From: a virus
Virus record (IMG/VR): IMGVR_UViG_3300047469_000035
Span: 1-24,078 of that record
Strand: one strand, 5' to 3'
DNA: 24,078 bases
Below the pieces are notes generated by a model. That model searched no databases. It had not been told where the DNA came from and worked only from the letters and a program-made list of their open reading frames with translations. Of this stretch, positions 1 to 7,121 are shown piece after piece. The first letter of the stretch is position 1. Each line of letters starts with the position of its first letter. Both the position numbers and the translations under genes were made by a program.

Positions 1-1719
1 CGTCACCTGCTGGACGTCCAGCGGAAAGCCCGTGGTGTCCATGGTCACGTTACCGTTGTCCCAGGTTATACCTGTGCTGTCCCAAGTCAGTGGAACGCCG
101 ACCGAGGCAATCGAGCGAGACACGGCCTTGCCGTTGGGCATGATCAGCGTGATCGTGTCGCCCGGATACGCTGTGACGTCGGCATCCAGCACCAGCGAGT
201 CGAGCGTTGCCGAGCGCAGGCGACCGCCGATACGGCGACCGGCCCGGTCGTTGTCAGCAATCCGAATTACCTGCCCTGGCCGCGCCAGCACGCCGTCGAG
301 ACCTACTGAGAAAGCGACGGTCTCGGTTTCCAGCCGGTTCGTCAGGAGCGCCCACTTGCCAATTCGCTGTGCCTGCGCCTGGGAGGCACATCCGGTCGCG
401 GTGATTTCCGTTTGCTGGATACCGTACCGCTGAATCCCATCCTGATCGTCGACATACTCGACTTTCTGCCGATAAAAGTCGGTTGGGTCGTTCCAGCTCA
501 CCAGCGCGACGGTGTATCGAGTCTTCTTGGCAGAACCGCTGTAGACGAAGCGGCCCTCAATTACGTTGGCGTTTGCGTAGGTATAGACCGGGTCTTCTGG
601 CATGTCGGCCGTGGTGAGAACAGACCCTGCCCCCCAGTAAGAAAGCCCTCTGAAAGTGGTAGCCAGATCTTGCAACACCTTCACTGCGTCAGCTCGCACC
701 GACAGATAAAGGTTGCAGGCAAATCGCGGCTCGGTGCCGCCCTTTCCATCCGGGACCATCTGATCGCAATACTGCGCGATGCGGTACAGCTCCCACTTGT
801 CCACCTGGCCGGCGTTGAGCAGGTGACCCAGGCCATACCGGAAATGCAGAATCAGGTCGTAATAGATCCAGGCTGGGTTATCAGTCCAGGCTGGCTTGAA
901 CGATCCATCCCAAACACCTGAATACGTGCGGGTGTCTGGGTAATAGTTCGAGGGCACGCTGATGATGCGGCCGTACATGTCGAATGAGCGGGTAGGAATC
1001 GCTTGGAACTGCGAGGCATCGAACTGCACTCCGACCATTGCAGATCCTGGATATCGAAGCTTGGCGTCGATCACCTCGGTGATAGCCTCAACATTCGTCG
1101 TGTCCGCAATGGTGCTGCTGGTGCTGTTAGGAGTTATACGACGAACGCGGACCGTCCAGCCCGAAGTGGCGACAGGCAACTCTACACGGTGGGATCGCTC
1201 ATACTTGGTTGTGGTTTTGCCGGAGAATGAGGCTGAGAGGACCTGCACGTAAGCTCCACCGTCAGTGGACACATCAATTGCGTAGGAAACCTTATAGCCA
1301 TTTGTGTCACCATTTTCGGAATCGGTTTGCGCGAGGCGCGACACTGACAGGCGAACGCGTACAGCGGACAGTTGAAGGTTGTTTACCGCCTTCACCCAAG
1401 GTTGGTCGCTGCGCAGCTCTACGCCTACGGACGTTTCGCTCTCTACCGACGGAAATCCTGCGATGTAGTCCTGATCCTGGCTCCCAGTGCGTGTATCTAC
1501 TGTGACGCCACCAAAATTTAGATCGCCAGCGCTATTTTGAAGTGGGGTTTCATCAAGGAAAATCGACTGATTTCCGTTGGCAAGGCCGCGCACTTCCCCC
1601 TCGCTAACCAGGTCAAGAATCTTCGCGTAGGCAGTGCTTTGGAGGCTGTCCGGCGCCTCGACAGATGGGCGCGGCTGAGATTCGCCACTTTTACTGCCGG
1701 CGATGATGAAATCTGTCAT
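1..1719 (-). CDS. J: Central tail tip / host specificity protein J, 3' end missing
   Basis: Lambda gpJ-like central tail protein that forms the tail tip and contacts the host receptor. The reading frame starts at ATG 1719-1717 and stays open for 573 codons to the window edge, so the C-terminal half, including any receptor-binding region, is outside. The N-terminus reads MTDFIIAGSKSGE and is followed near residues 25-55 by the family-typical stretch SLQSTAYAKILDLVSEGEV and then FLDETPL. Later segments (YAIDVSTDGG, HFRYGLGHLLN, YRQKVEYVDDQDG) fit the phage-tail_3 and fibronectin-like portions of J. The start is supported by an AAGGAAAG ribosome binding site just upstream. It follows I after a terminator-like hairpin. 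The family assignment is by recognition, with no search run. Confidence 0.93.
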   Translation of the reverse strand, partial: MTDFIIAGSKSGESQPRPSVEAPDSLQSTAYAKILDLVSEGEVRGLANGNQSIFLDETPLQNSAGDLNFGGVTVDTRTGSQDQDYIAGFPSVESETSVGVELRSDQPWVKAVNNLQLSAVRVRLSVSRLAQTDSENGDTNGYKVSYAIDVSTDGGAYVQVLSASFSGKTTTKYERSHRVELPVATSGWTVRVRRITPNSTSSTIADTTNVEAITEVIDAKLRYPGSAMVGVQFDASQFQAIPTRSFDMYGRIISVPSNYYPDTRTYSGVWDGSFKPAWTDNPAWIYYDLILHFRYGLGHLLNAGQVDKWELYRIAQYCDQMVPDGKGGTEPRFACNLYLSVRADAVKVLQDLATTFRGLSYWGAGSVLTTADMPEDPVYTYANANVIEGRFVYSGSAKKTRYTVALVSWNDPTDFYRQKVEYVDDQDGIQRYGIQQTEITATGCASQAQAQRIGKWALLTNRLETETVAFSVGLDGVLARPGQVIRIADNDRAGRRIGGRLRSATLDSLVLDADVTAYPGDTITLIMPNGKAVSRSIASVGVPLTWDSTGITWDNGNVTMDTTGFPLDVQQVT

Positions 1720-1735
1720 AGCTTTCCTTTGGGCG

Positions 1736-1757
1736 AAAAAAAACCGCACATGGCGGT
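1736..1757 (-). terminator. Intrinsic terminator-like hairpin between I and J
   Basis: On the minus strand ACCGC, a 5-nt loop and GCGGT (stem 1743-1747 with 1753-1757) are followed by a run of eight T (1736-1743). It lies after the stop of I (1777) and just before the ribosome binding site of J. The stem is short but the T-run is strong. J lacks a recognisable promoter of its own, so transcription must read through at some rate. Confidence 0.6.
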
Positions 1758-1776
1758 CTTGGTTAGCTGAGCGGGT

Positions 1777-2361
1777 TCAGAGTTGATCTTCGGCATATAT
1801 GCCCGCGCTGATGACAGCGCTGCCAACGATCATTCGCCCATAAAGCAATGGAACAGGATTCCCCTGAACACTTGTATTGACTGGGCCGTTGAAGCTGTAG
1901 CTTGGGCGATTATTTGGCCCATCCTCAGCCCCTAGTCCCTTGGCTTGAGGGCTGAGCATCTGGATTACGCCGCCCAAAGCAAGGGAGGCGCCCAAAGCCT
2001 GGCCCCAGCCAGCCATAGCAGGAACAAAGAAGGAAACAACAAAAATTACAGCCCCAAGAACTGTTTGTAAAAGACCTGCGCGCTTGGATCCGGCTATCAC
2101 CGGGACTATACGAATTACGTTTCGACCGGACGGCTTTGCGAGATCATCTTGTGAAATATTCTCTTTCCCATTGAAAATAGCGAAAAGCTGACCGTTATCT
2201 TTGGAAGCCAGCATGTGTTCTTCCCATCCTGGAAACTGTCGGAAGTAACCCATTATGTCGCGATAGTGATTTCCAGTGGTCATTCGGTGACGTCGACCAA
2301 ACTTACGAGCTAGAGATCCAGAGAGCAGAACGGTTTGCATTTTTTCAGTAAGCTGCGCCAT
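1777..2361 (-). CDS. I: Tail assembly protein I (lambda gpI family)
   Basis: 194-aa tail tip assembly protein of the lambda gpI family, which acts with J, K and L during tip assembly. Visible traits are the N-terminal region with FGRRHRM, a middle domain, a strongly hydrophobic segment around residues 100-135 (VLGAVIFVVSFFVPAMAG and a following Gly/Ala-rich stretch), and the conserved end NPVPLLYGRMIVGSAVISAG. I chose ATG 2361 because a GGAG motif lies 10 nt upstream; a longer reading from 2391 would start inside the terminator-like hairpin at 2381-2404. K, I and J are collinear as in lambda, but a lipoprotein gene separates K from I here. Confidence 0.88.
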   Translation of the reverse strand: MAQLTEKMQTVLLSGSLARKFGRRHRMTTGNHYRDIMGYFRQFPGWEEHMLASKDNGQLFAIFNGKENISQDDLAKPSGRNVIRIVPVIAGSKRAGLLQTVLGAVIFVVSFFVPAMAGWGQALGASLALGGVIQMLSPQAKGLGAEDGPNNRPSYSFNGPVNTSVQGNPVPLLYGRMIVGSAVISAGIYAEDQL

Positions 2362-2380
2362 GTTTTTTTGCTCCGAAAAC

Positions 2381-2404
2381 AAAAAAGCCACCGATCGGTG
2401 GCTT
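2381..2404 (-). terminator. Intrinsic terminator after the lipoprotein accessory gene
   Basis: Perfect inverted repeat AAGCCACC / GGTGGCTT around GATC (2385-2404). On the minus strand it is followed by a T-run (2386-2381). It lies 20 nt after the lipoprotein stop and upstream of the ribosome binding site of I. This is one of the cleanest terminators in the window and closes the accessory gene as its own unit. Confidence 0.75.
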
Positions 2405-2423
2405 GGAGAGAATTTATCTGTTT

Positions 2424-2858
2424 TTAAAAAGAGCTCGGCGCAATGGAGAATCCTCCGTTCATGTCACCGGAAATTCGGAATCGTTTTGATTCGCTTTGTT
2501 TCACGTTGGCATTGACTTCACGAAGCGTTACCCCACCGAATGCGCAGAGACCATTTCCCTCAGGATCACTACCAGACCCAATCAAGTTATCGCCAGCAGG
2601 AACATTGAATACAACACGCTCTCCCGGCCCTATCCGTGCAGATAACCTGCCGTTAACAAACACGCCAAGATAGCATCCAGAGCCAAGAACCCCGCCATCT
2701 CGGGTTACAAGGAGCTTTGCGGCGGCGCCGCTAACAGGTCCCTGAAAAGAAAGCGCCCGGCTGGATGGAATAGACCTTGCGTTATCAAAAGAGGTCTGAT
2801 TCGTCGAGCATCCCGCCATAAGCGCGACTGCCAGCGCGCCAAACATCATCCGCTTCAT
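2424..2858 (-). CDS. Small secreted lipoprotein, probable accessory (moron) gene
   Basis: 144-aa lipoprotein. It begins MKRMMFGALAVALMAGCSTN: basic n-region, hydrophobic core and lipobox LMAG|C, predicting signal peptidase II cleavage and lipidation at Cys17. The mature part contains LLVTRDGGVLGSGCYLGVFV, an NGR turn and a GERVVFNVPAG segment, which recalls DUF2846-like small beta-sandwich lipoproteins; this link is tentative. ATG 2858 is chosen for its strong AAGGAG site and signal peptide. The gene sits between K and I, is not needed for virion structure in relatives, and is followed by a terminator. Lipoproteins in this position in lambdoid phages (Cor-like) can block superinfection, but that role is inferred from location only. 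GC is lower than in neighbouring tail genes (about 49% by hand count over 2461-2580). Confidence 0.8.
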   Translation of the reverse strand: MKRMMFGALAVALMAGCSTNQTSFDNARSIPSSRALSFQGPVSGAAAKLLVTRDGGVLGSGCYLGVFVNGRLSARIGPGERVVFNVPAGDNLIGSGSDPEGNGLCAFGGVTLREVNANVKQSESKRFRISGDMNGGFSIAPSSF

Positions 2859-2897
2859 GAACTGCTCCTTTGGGCTTTCGCGCACGATAGCATTTCC

Positions 2898-3668
2898 TCA
2901 ATCCTGCGTGCCCGTGTAGCGCCAGTAGCCCACGGTCACTTCGCGCCAGTATCCGCCGTAGGTGTCGCGCTTGCTGTCTCGCCCGTACATGTGGTGCAGG
3001 ATCGACCCGGGTGCCGGGTAATGCTCCGGCTCGGTTTTGAGGACGCCGTCTTCCAGGAAGATTCCGGCATGGTTCGGCACAGATGATCGGACCTGCATCA
3101 GCACGATATCGCCATGCGCTGGCGTCGATACCTGCTCGAAGCCCGCCTCGGGCAGATGCTCCAGGTACAGGTTGCCGCCGCGCTCCCACCATCCATCCTC
3201 ACGGTCGTAGTTGCCCAGATCGATACCCAGTTCACGCCGGTAGTAATCGAGGATGATGCTGAGACAGTCGTGCACGCCGTGGGCGAACTTGCGACCAATC
3301 AGCGGTGCTGTGTACCCCGAAGGCTCAATGCTCGCCATCTCGCCTATGCGGACCTGCTCGTCATCACCTTTGCGCACCTCGATGATGTGCCAGGGCAACG
3401 CCGAGGCCTCGCATGATGAAAGGTCGGCTTCACTCGGGCGCGCAGGATAATCGGGGTGGCTGTGCACAACCGCCAGCACCACACCGCGATCTTCGGCCGC
3501 CGCATAATCCTCGGGCGCCAGACGGAAATGCTCGCCTGGGCTCGTTGCGGTGTTTCGGCACGGCACGTACAGCTGCTTGCGGTTCTCACGAATGACCAGG
3601 CCGCAGCACTCGCGCGGATATTCGGCCAGCGCGTGCCGCTCGATGTCGGCAATGGTCGCTTTGTTCAT
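2898..3668 (-). CDS. K: Tail tip assembly protein K: JAB/MPN plus NlpC/P60 peptidase
   Basis: 256-aa two-domain enzyme of the lambda gpK type. The N-terminal JAB/MPN metallopeptidase domain shows Glu20 in YPRECCGL and the JAMM motif H69-x-H71-x7-S79-x2-D82. The C-terminal NlpC/P60 domain (about residues 120-256) has the nucleophile Cys135 in the HGVHDCLS context and the general base His200 in NHAGIF. The family is thought to trim tail tip components or peptidoglycan. Both active sites look intact. It starts at ATG 3668, one base after the stop of L, with an AGGAG site inside the end of L. The order L-K is as in lambda. Confidence 0.95.
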   Translation of the reverse strand: MNKATIADIERHALAEYPRECCGLVIRENRKQLYVPCRNTATSPGEHFRLAPEDYAAAEDRGVVLAVVHSHPDYPARPSEADLSSCEASALPWHIIEVRKGDDEQVRIGEMASIEPSGYTAPLIGRKFAHGVHDCLSIILDYYRRELGIDLGNYDREDGWWERGGNLYLEHLPEAGFEQVSTPAHGDIVLMQVRSSVPNHAGIFLEDGVLKTEPEHYPAPGSILHHMYGRDSKRDTYGGYWREVTVGYWRYTGTQD

Positions 3669-3669
3669 G

Positions 3670-4353
3670 TCAGCTCCTGATCAGGCCGGCGGCTGGGAAA
3701 GAGCCGTATGGCAGCGGGTTTGTCGCGCCGAAGCGAAGCTTGCAGCTGGTCAGCCTGCCGCCGCACTTATCCAGCGCCGCATCCGTCACAATGATGTCAT
3801 TGGCATCGGCAACCGGCGGCCCGTTGTAGCCGCAATACGGACCACGATATCCGCCGCAACTCAGCCACCAACAAACGTTCGCGACGATCTGGCGGCGCGG
3901 CAGCTGGACGCCCATGAAATCGAGGGCGCTCGATAGCTCGAACTGCACCTGTTCCCGGTCCTCGCCGGACTTGCGCTCGACATACCAGATGTCCGGCACC
4001 AGCTCTTCGTCCGGATCAGCCTCGGGTTGCCCGTCCAGGTACTTGCCCAGCGTGCGATGTCTGATCAGCTTGGCGCCGACGAGGTCATCAAAATAGAGGA
4101 CCAAGGCGGTGATGAACCCGCCAACGTTGCCGACTGACAGCGTTGGGGTAGGCTGGGTGCCTTGCCCGGTCATTTCGAAGCCTTCCGCCTGAATTGGCCA
4201 GGGCGAGTATTCGTTCCCTTGCCAGAGAATCGGTGATTCCTGCGGGTAACCGTGAAACCGGTAAAGTTCTGCGCCCAGCGCGGTGGCATCAAGCTCGAAC
4301 AACTCAACCCACTGCCCAGGCTCAAGCGTCTGAATATCAGCCGTGATCGGCAT
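3670..4353 (-). CDS. L: Minor tail protein L (probable Fe-S tail tip protein)
   Basis: 227-aa member of the lambda gpL family, which links the tail tip to the tube. The N-terminal domain begins with the family-typical ITADIQTLEPGQWVELFELD. The C-terminal region holds five cysteines at about 161, 166, 174, 197 and 204. Lambda gpL binds an iron-sulfur cluster through four C-terminal cysteines, and the spacing of 174/197/204 here (23, then 7) matches the last three as I recall them; Cys166 is the likely fourth. ATG 4353 directly follows the TAA of the upstream DUF1353 gene, so the two are probably translationally coupled. K follows after one base. Confidence 0.93.
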   Translation of the reverse strand: MPITADIQTLEPGQWVELFELDATALGAELYRFHGYPQESPILWQGNEYSPWPIQAEGFEMTGQGTQPTPTLSVGNVGGFITALVLYFDDLVGAKLIRHRTLGKYLDGQPEADPDEELVPDIWYVERKSGEDREQVQFELSSALDFMGVQLPRRQIVANVCWWLSCGGYRGPYCGYNGPPVADANDIIVTDAALDKCGGRLTSCKLRFGATNPLPYGSFPAAGLIRS

Positions 4354-4863
4354 TTACTGATCTCCAGAAACAGAAGACCCCGAACTCGTCGGGGTCTTGG
4401 TGTAGTGGCTTGCGCCGAATATTCGGACTGCCGGGTAGAACAGGCCCAACGATCGCCATCGGGCCGTGCCGTCGCCGGTGTGGAGCGCTCGCTCGAACAT
4501 CGCATCGCAGGCCGCGCGCGGCAGTTCGCCAATGGTGTACTCGTAATCATGCAGAATCGCAGCCCGCATGCCGTAGCCGACGACAAGGCCGTAAAGCGCC
4601 AGCGCGATGACGGAGACGACCCAGCACAGCGTGCTGAACCAGCCAGGCAGGAAGAGGCCGCCGATGATCGCAGCGATGGCTGCCCAGCGGCATATCTCCC
4701 GCAGGATCCTGATCGAGGCCAGATTGCTGGTGAACCCTGTCGGGACGATGCGCAGGCCGTTGACCGGATCGTTGAACACCAGGTCCTCAAGGGCCTGGAA
4801 TCCCCAACGGCTGATTTGCCGAGTCGCCACGCCGGCGCCGAACTTACCGATGGCAGGCATCAT
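4354..4863 (-). CDS. DUF1353-family protein with inserted membrane segment
   Basis: 169-aa protein. The two conserved blocks of DUF1353 are visible: an N-terminal PTGFTSNLASI block (about residues 42-52) and a C-terminal AAILHDYEY...ELPRAACDAMF...ALH block followed by YPAVRIFGA. Between them lies a hydrophobic stretch of about 40 residues (WAAIAAIIGGLFLPGW and LCWVVSVIALALYGLVVGYG) that should form two transmembrane helices. ATG 4863 is chosen because it overlaps the preceding stop as ATGA and has a GAGGG site; a TTG three codons earlier is less likely. The function of DUF1353 is unknown. It sits between the fibre chaperone and L, so it travels with the fibre cassette. The end of the gene encodes a 10-bp hairpin. 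Confidence 0.8.
   Translation of the reverse strand: MMPAIGKFGAGVATRQISRWGFQALEDLVFNDPVNGLRIVPTGFTSNLASIRILREICRWAAIAAIIGGLFLPGWFSTLCWVVSVIALALYGLVVGYGMRAAILHDYEYTIGELPRAACDAMFERALHTGDGTARWRSLGLFYPAVRIFGASHYTKTPTSSGSSVSGDQ
4374..4398 (-). other. 10-bp perfect hairpin in the 3' end of the DUF1353 gene
   Basis: AAGACCCCGA / TCGGGGTCTT form a perfect 10-bp stem with a 5-nt loop, lying within the last 15 codons of the DUF1353 gene. On the minus strand it is followed by CTGTTT rather than a solid T-run, so it would be a weak terminator at best. It could instead be an mRNA processing or stability element upstream of L. Confidence 0.5.
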
Positions 4864-5339
4864 GCTGGCCAACCCTCGTCGAGCATGGCATCGGTATAGG
4901 TGCCGGCGGCGAGCGCTTCCAGCAACGCAGCTTCGCGGTCAAAGCAGGCCTGCACATGCACGCGCACAGCCTTGGAAACCGAAATCAGCGTGGGGGCGTC
5001 AATCTCGACGAAGCCATCAGGGGTTTTCCAGTTGCAGATGTAGGTGTCATCCATGAACGCGGACAGGGCCGCGCCGGTGATCAGCGCCTGGCTGTCACGC
5101 CCGGTGTCGATGAACATGCCGTTGACTGTGATGCCTGCGATCTCGGCGTCATACCGGGCTGATGAGATGTTCGCCGGGATCAATTCGCCCGGAAGCGTCC
5201 ATCCGGTATTAATCAGTTTCATCGCCGCATTAGGTGGAGGGTCCTGCACCTGAACAGAACCGCTCGGGGGTTCGACACCACAGTAACCGCCAAGGTAATT
5301 ACCGGCGGCGTCTACGAAATATAGAGTTTCCTGAGTCAT
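4860..5339 (-). CDS. Tail fibre assembly chaperone-like protein (DUF4376)
   Basis: 159-aa protein encoded directly after the tail fibre. Its C-terminal half carries the DUF4376 pattern: RYDAEIAGITVNG, then DSQALITGAALSAFM, WKTPDGFVEIDAPTLISVSKAV and VHVQACFDREAALL, ending in DAMLDEGWPA. DUF4376 proteins accompany fibres in many Gammaproteobacterial phages and are taken to be fibre assembly proteins or fibre tips. I chose ATG 5339, which overlaps the fibre stop as ATGA (5336-5339); a reading nine codons longer lacks support. The next gene also overlaps by ATGA. The chaperone role is inferred from position and family. Confidence 0.85.
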   Translation of the reverse strand: MTQETLYFVDAAGNYLGGYCGVEPPSGSVQVQDPPPNAAMKLINTGWTLPGELIPANISSARYDAEIAGITVNGMFIDTGRDSQALITGAALSAFMDDTYICNWKTPDGFVEIDAPTLISVSKAVRVHVQACFDREAALLEALAAGTYTDAMLDEGWPA

Positions 5340-6745
5340 ACGTAAGCCCTCACAACTAAACGCCAAGAAGTATCGGTAAATGTAGCTGCGACACCCGTAC
5401 CCTTCGTCATGCCGATAATAGTGGGGTTCCCACTATTCCCATACTGCACAATGACGCTAGTCGAGTCTTTTTGAACCAGTACGCCACGCATAGCACTAGC
5501 GGAACTGACCGTGTAATACTGTATGGGAATATTATCTATCACATCACCAACTGCATACCCAGAGTTAGCTACTACACAAACTATCTGGCATAAGATCAGC
5601 TTTGGAACAACACCAAGTCCATGCGCAAGTGTGATCGTGCCGCCCGGCGTGATGGTTTGTTGAGCGCTTACATATTCTTGCGAAAACGGACCGCCGCCGG
5701 TTGTCCACGCCGACCATGTCCCACTGAGTCTGCCTCTCGAATAAACAGCGCCAGTATCATAAGTCACGTAAATCTGTGTAGTTATTGCTCCTAGATTTGT
5801 AACTGTTAGTGATCCTGCTCGCGCAACCGGGTAGTTCAGCGCGAGGGTGGCATTGGCATTTGCTTGCTGTAGATATGGGCCTGTCGATTGGATGCTGTTC
5901 AGGTCGGTGCCGGCCACAATATTTGTGGCGACATTGATACCGAGCGCTGTTTGAGCGCCAGAAACCGTTACAGCCCCCGTCCCACCCTGCGCAACAGAGA
6001 GGGCAGTACTCAACGCCAAAAGCGATGTGATGTCGTTATTCGCCCCGCTACTTGCCTTATTGGCAACAGTCGCAGCAAGGTCGGTGATCTGCTTCTGGAG
6101 CTTGCCGAAAGCCGCAATTACGCTGTCCGTCGATACGATGGCCCCGCCCGTAGTGAGCGAAAGTCCACTCAGTACAATGGCAAGAACCCGCGCCGCGGTG
6201 AAATAACGATTGGTTGTGCCTTCCGGCAAACTGTCGGTATTTGCAGGGCCGCCGCCAGTAGCGCCCTGCATAACCCATTTGGTGTCGGTGGCGTCCCAGA
6301 TATAACGCTGAACATCGGAGCCGACGCCCGCATCTACGTCGCCGTAATCGCCAGCCACAGGCGTGGTGACGCCAGACTGGAGTGCTGCCAGGGTAGTGAA
6401 CGTGCCGCGATAGTGGCCTGGCTGTAGGCCTGCCAGTTTCGCCTTCTCGCCGGTGGTGTAATCCTCGGTGCTCAGTCCTTTGCCGGTGACCTTGTCGACC
6501 TTCAGGTCCAGAGCCTGAGCGAATTGCTGCTGGTCAATCGCAGCGTCAGCTGCTGCCTGCGCACTTGCTGCGGTTTCTGCGGCGGACTGAGCAACCTCCC
6601 CAGCCGAATCGGCCGTAGCCTGGGCCGTCGAGGTGCGCAGATCCAGTTCGGCGAAATTCGCATTGATCACCTCGCCACCTGAGCGCAGGTCTTGACCGGT
6701 GCCGTCATTCGCAGTGGTGCCGATATTTAGCGGCGTGATCGTCAT
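5336..6745 (-). CDS. Tail fibre / receptor-binding protein with pyocin-knob-like domain
   Basis: 469-aa fibre. The N-terminal attachment part (MTITPLNIGTTANDGTGQDL to about residue 40) is followed by an Ala-rich coiled coil (about 40-80), a GYLxxG-type shaft with PEGTTNRYFTAARVLA and the LSVAQGGTGAVTVSGAQTALGI motif common in phage fibres. A pyocin-knob-like module follows (STGPYLQQANANATLALNYP to GTWSAW), then a C-terminal domain of about 120 residues that probably binds the receptor. It overlaps the M gene by ATGA. The 3' third is AT-richer than neighbouring genes (about 49% GC over 5341-5520 by hand count), consistent with exchange of the receptor-binding end. Its location between M and L, rather than after J, is unusual for a lambda-type tail. 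Confidence 0.88.
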   Translation of the reverse strand: MTITPLNIGTTANDGTGQDLRSGGEVINANFAELDLRTSTAQATADSAGEVAQSAAETAASAQAAADAAIDQQQFAQALDLKVDKVTGKGLSTEDYTTGEKAKLAGLQPGHYRGTFTTLAALQSGVTTPVAGDYGDVDAGVGSDVQRYIWDATDTKWVMQGATGGGPANTDSLPEGTTNRYFTAARVLAIVLSGLSLTTGGAIVSTDSVIAAFGKLQKQITDLAATVANKASSGANNDITSLLALSTALSVAQGGTGAVTVSGAQTALGINVATNIVAGTDLNSIQSTGPYLQQANANATLALNYPVARAGSLTVTNLGAITTQIYVTYDTGAVYSRGRLSGTWSAWTTGGGPFSQEYVSAQQTITPGGTITLAHGLGVVPKLILCQIVCVVANSGYAVGDVIDNIPIQYYTVSSASAMRGVLVQKDSTSVIVQYGNSGNPTIIGMTKGTGVAATFTDTSWRLVVRAYV

Positions 6746-7080
6746 GGGTGGAAAGCCTGTTCAAAGGTTGCACTGAGGGTGTAGACGCCACCGCCCAAGG
6801 ATCTGGGTTGGTACGAACTGCATCGGTAAAGTGCCTGCTCAGCAAGTGGAGCCGTCCAGTAAAACGGCGTCGCGCCTGCCTGCCGGTCAAGGAAGTCACG
6901 AATCTCGATAATCCTTGCTCTCTGCCCGGTGAAAGTCAGCGGCCACGACTCGGATTTGTTGTTGATGCCGTCCTGGGTGCGCTGCTCATAGCCGTCGCCG
7001 AACTTTGACGACTTCGTTCGGAAGGTGACGGTGCCGGTTGGCTCTTTGTCGGGTGTCCATGTAAACGTCTCAGTCGCCAT
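6742..7080 (-). CDS. M: Minor tail protein M (lambda gpM family)
   Basis: 112-aa minor tail protein of the lambda gpM family, which closes the tail tube at the tip before L joins. Typical motifs are the N-terminal ETFTWTPD, VTFRTKSSKFGDGYEQR, SESWPLTFTG, FLDRQAGATPFYWTAP and the C-terminal VYTLSATFEQAF. I chose ATG 7080 (MATETFTW), which has a GGAG site 7 nt upstream; an in-frame reading beginning at 7146 would run through the terminator hairpin after the tape measure gene and lacks family similarity. The end overlaps the fibre start by ATGA. Confidence 0.93.
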   Translation of the reverse strand: MATETFTWTPDKEPTGTVTFRTKSSKFGDGYEQRTQDGINNKSESWPLTFTGQRARIIEIRDFLDRQAGATPFYWTAPLAEQALYRCSSYQPRSLGGGVYTLSATFEQAFHP

Positions 7081-7093
7081 GTTTTCTCCAGGC

Positions 7094-7118
7094 AAAAGAA
7101 ACCCCGCATTGAGCGGGG
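7094..7118 (-). terminator. Intrinsic terminator after the tape measure gene
   Basis: CCCCGC / GCGGGG 6-bp GC-only stem (7102-7107 with 7113-7118), 5-nt loop, followed on the minus strand by TTTCTTTT (7101-7094). It lies in the 41-nt gap between the tape measure stop (7122) and the start of M (7080). Confidence 0.75.
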
Positions 7119-7121
7119 CGG

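Noticed and set aside
2859-2900. Private promoter for the lipoprotein gene (an extended -10-like TGCTATCGT)
   Set aside because: No acceptable -35 at the right distance; kept only as a possibility to test.
2898-3668. Protein K as the missing endolysin
   Set aside because: The JAB plus NlpC/P60 layout and position between L and I identify a tail tip assembly protein.
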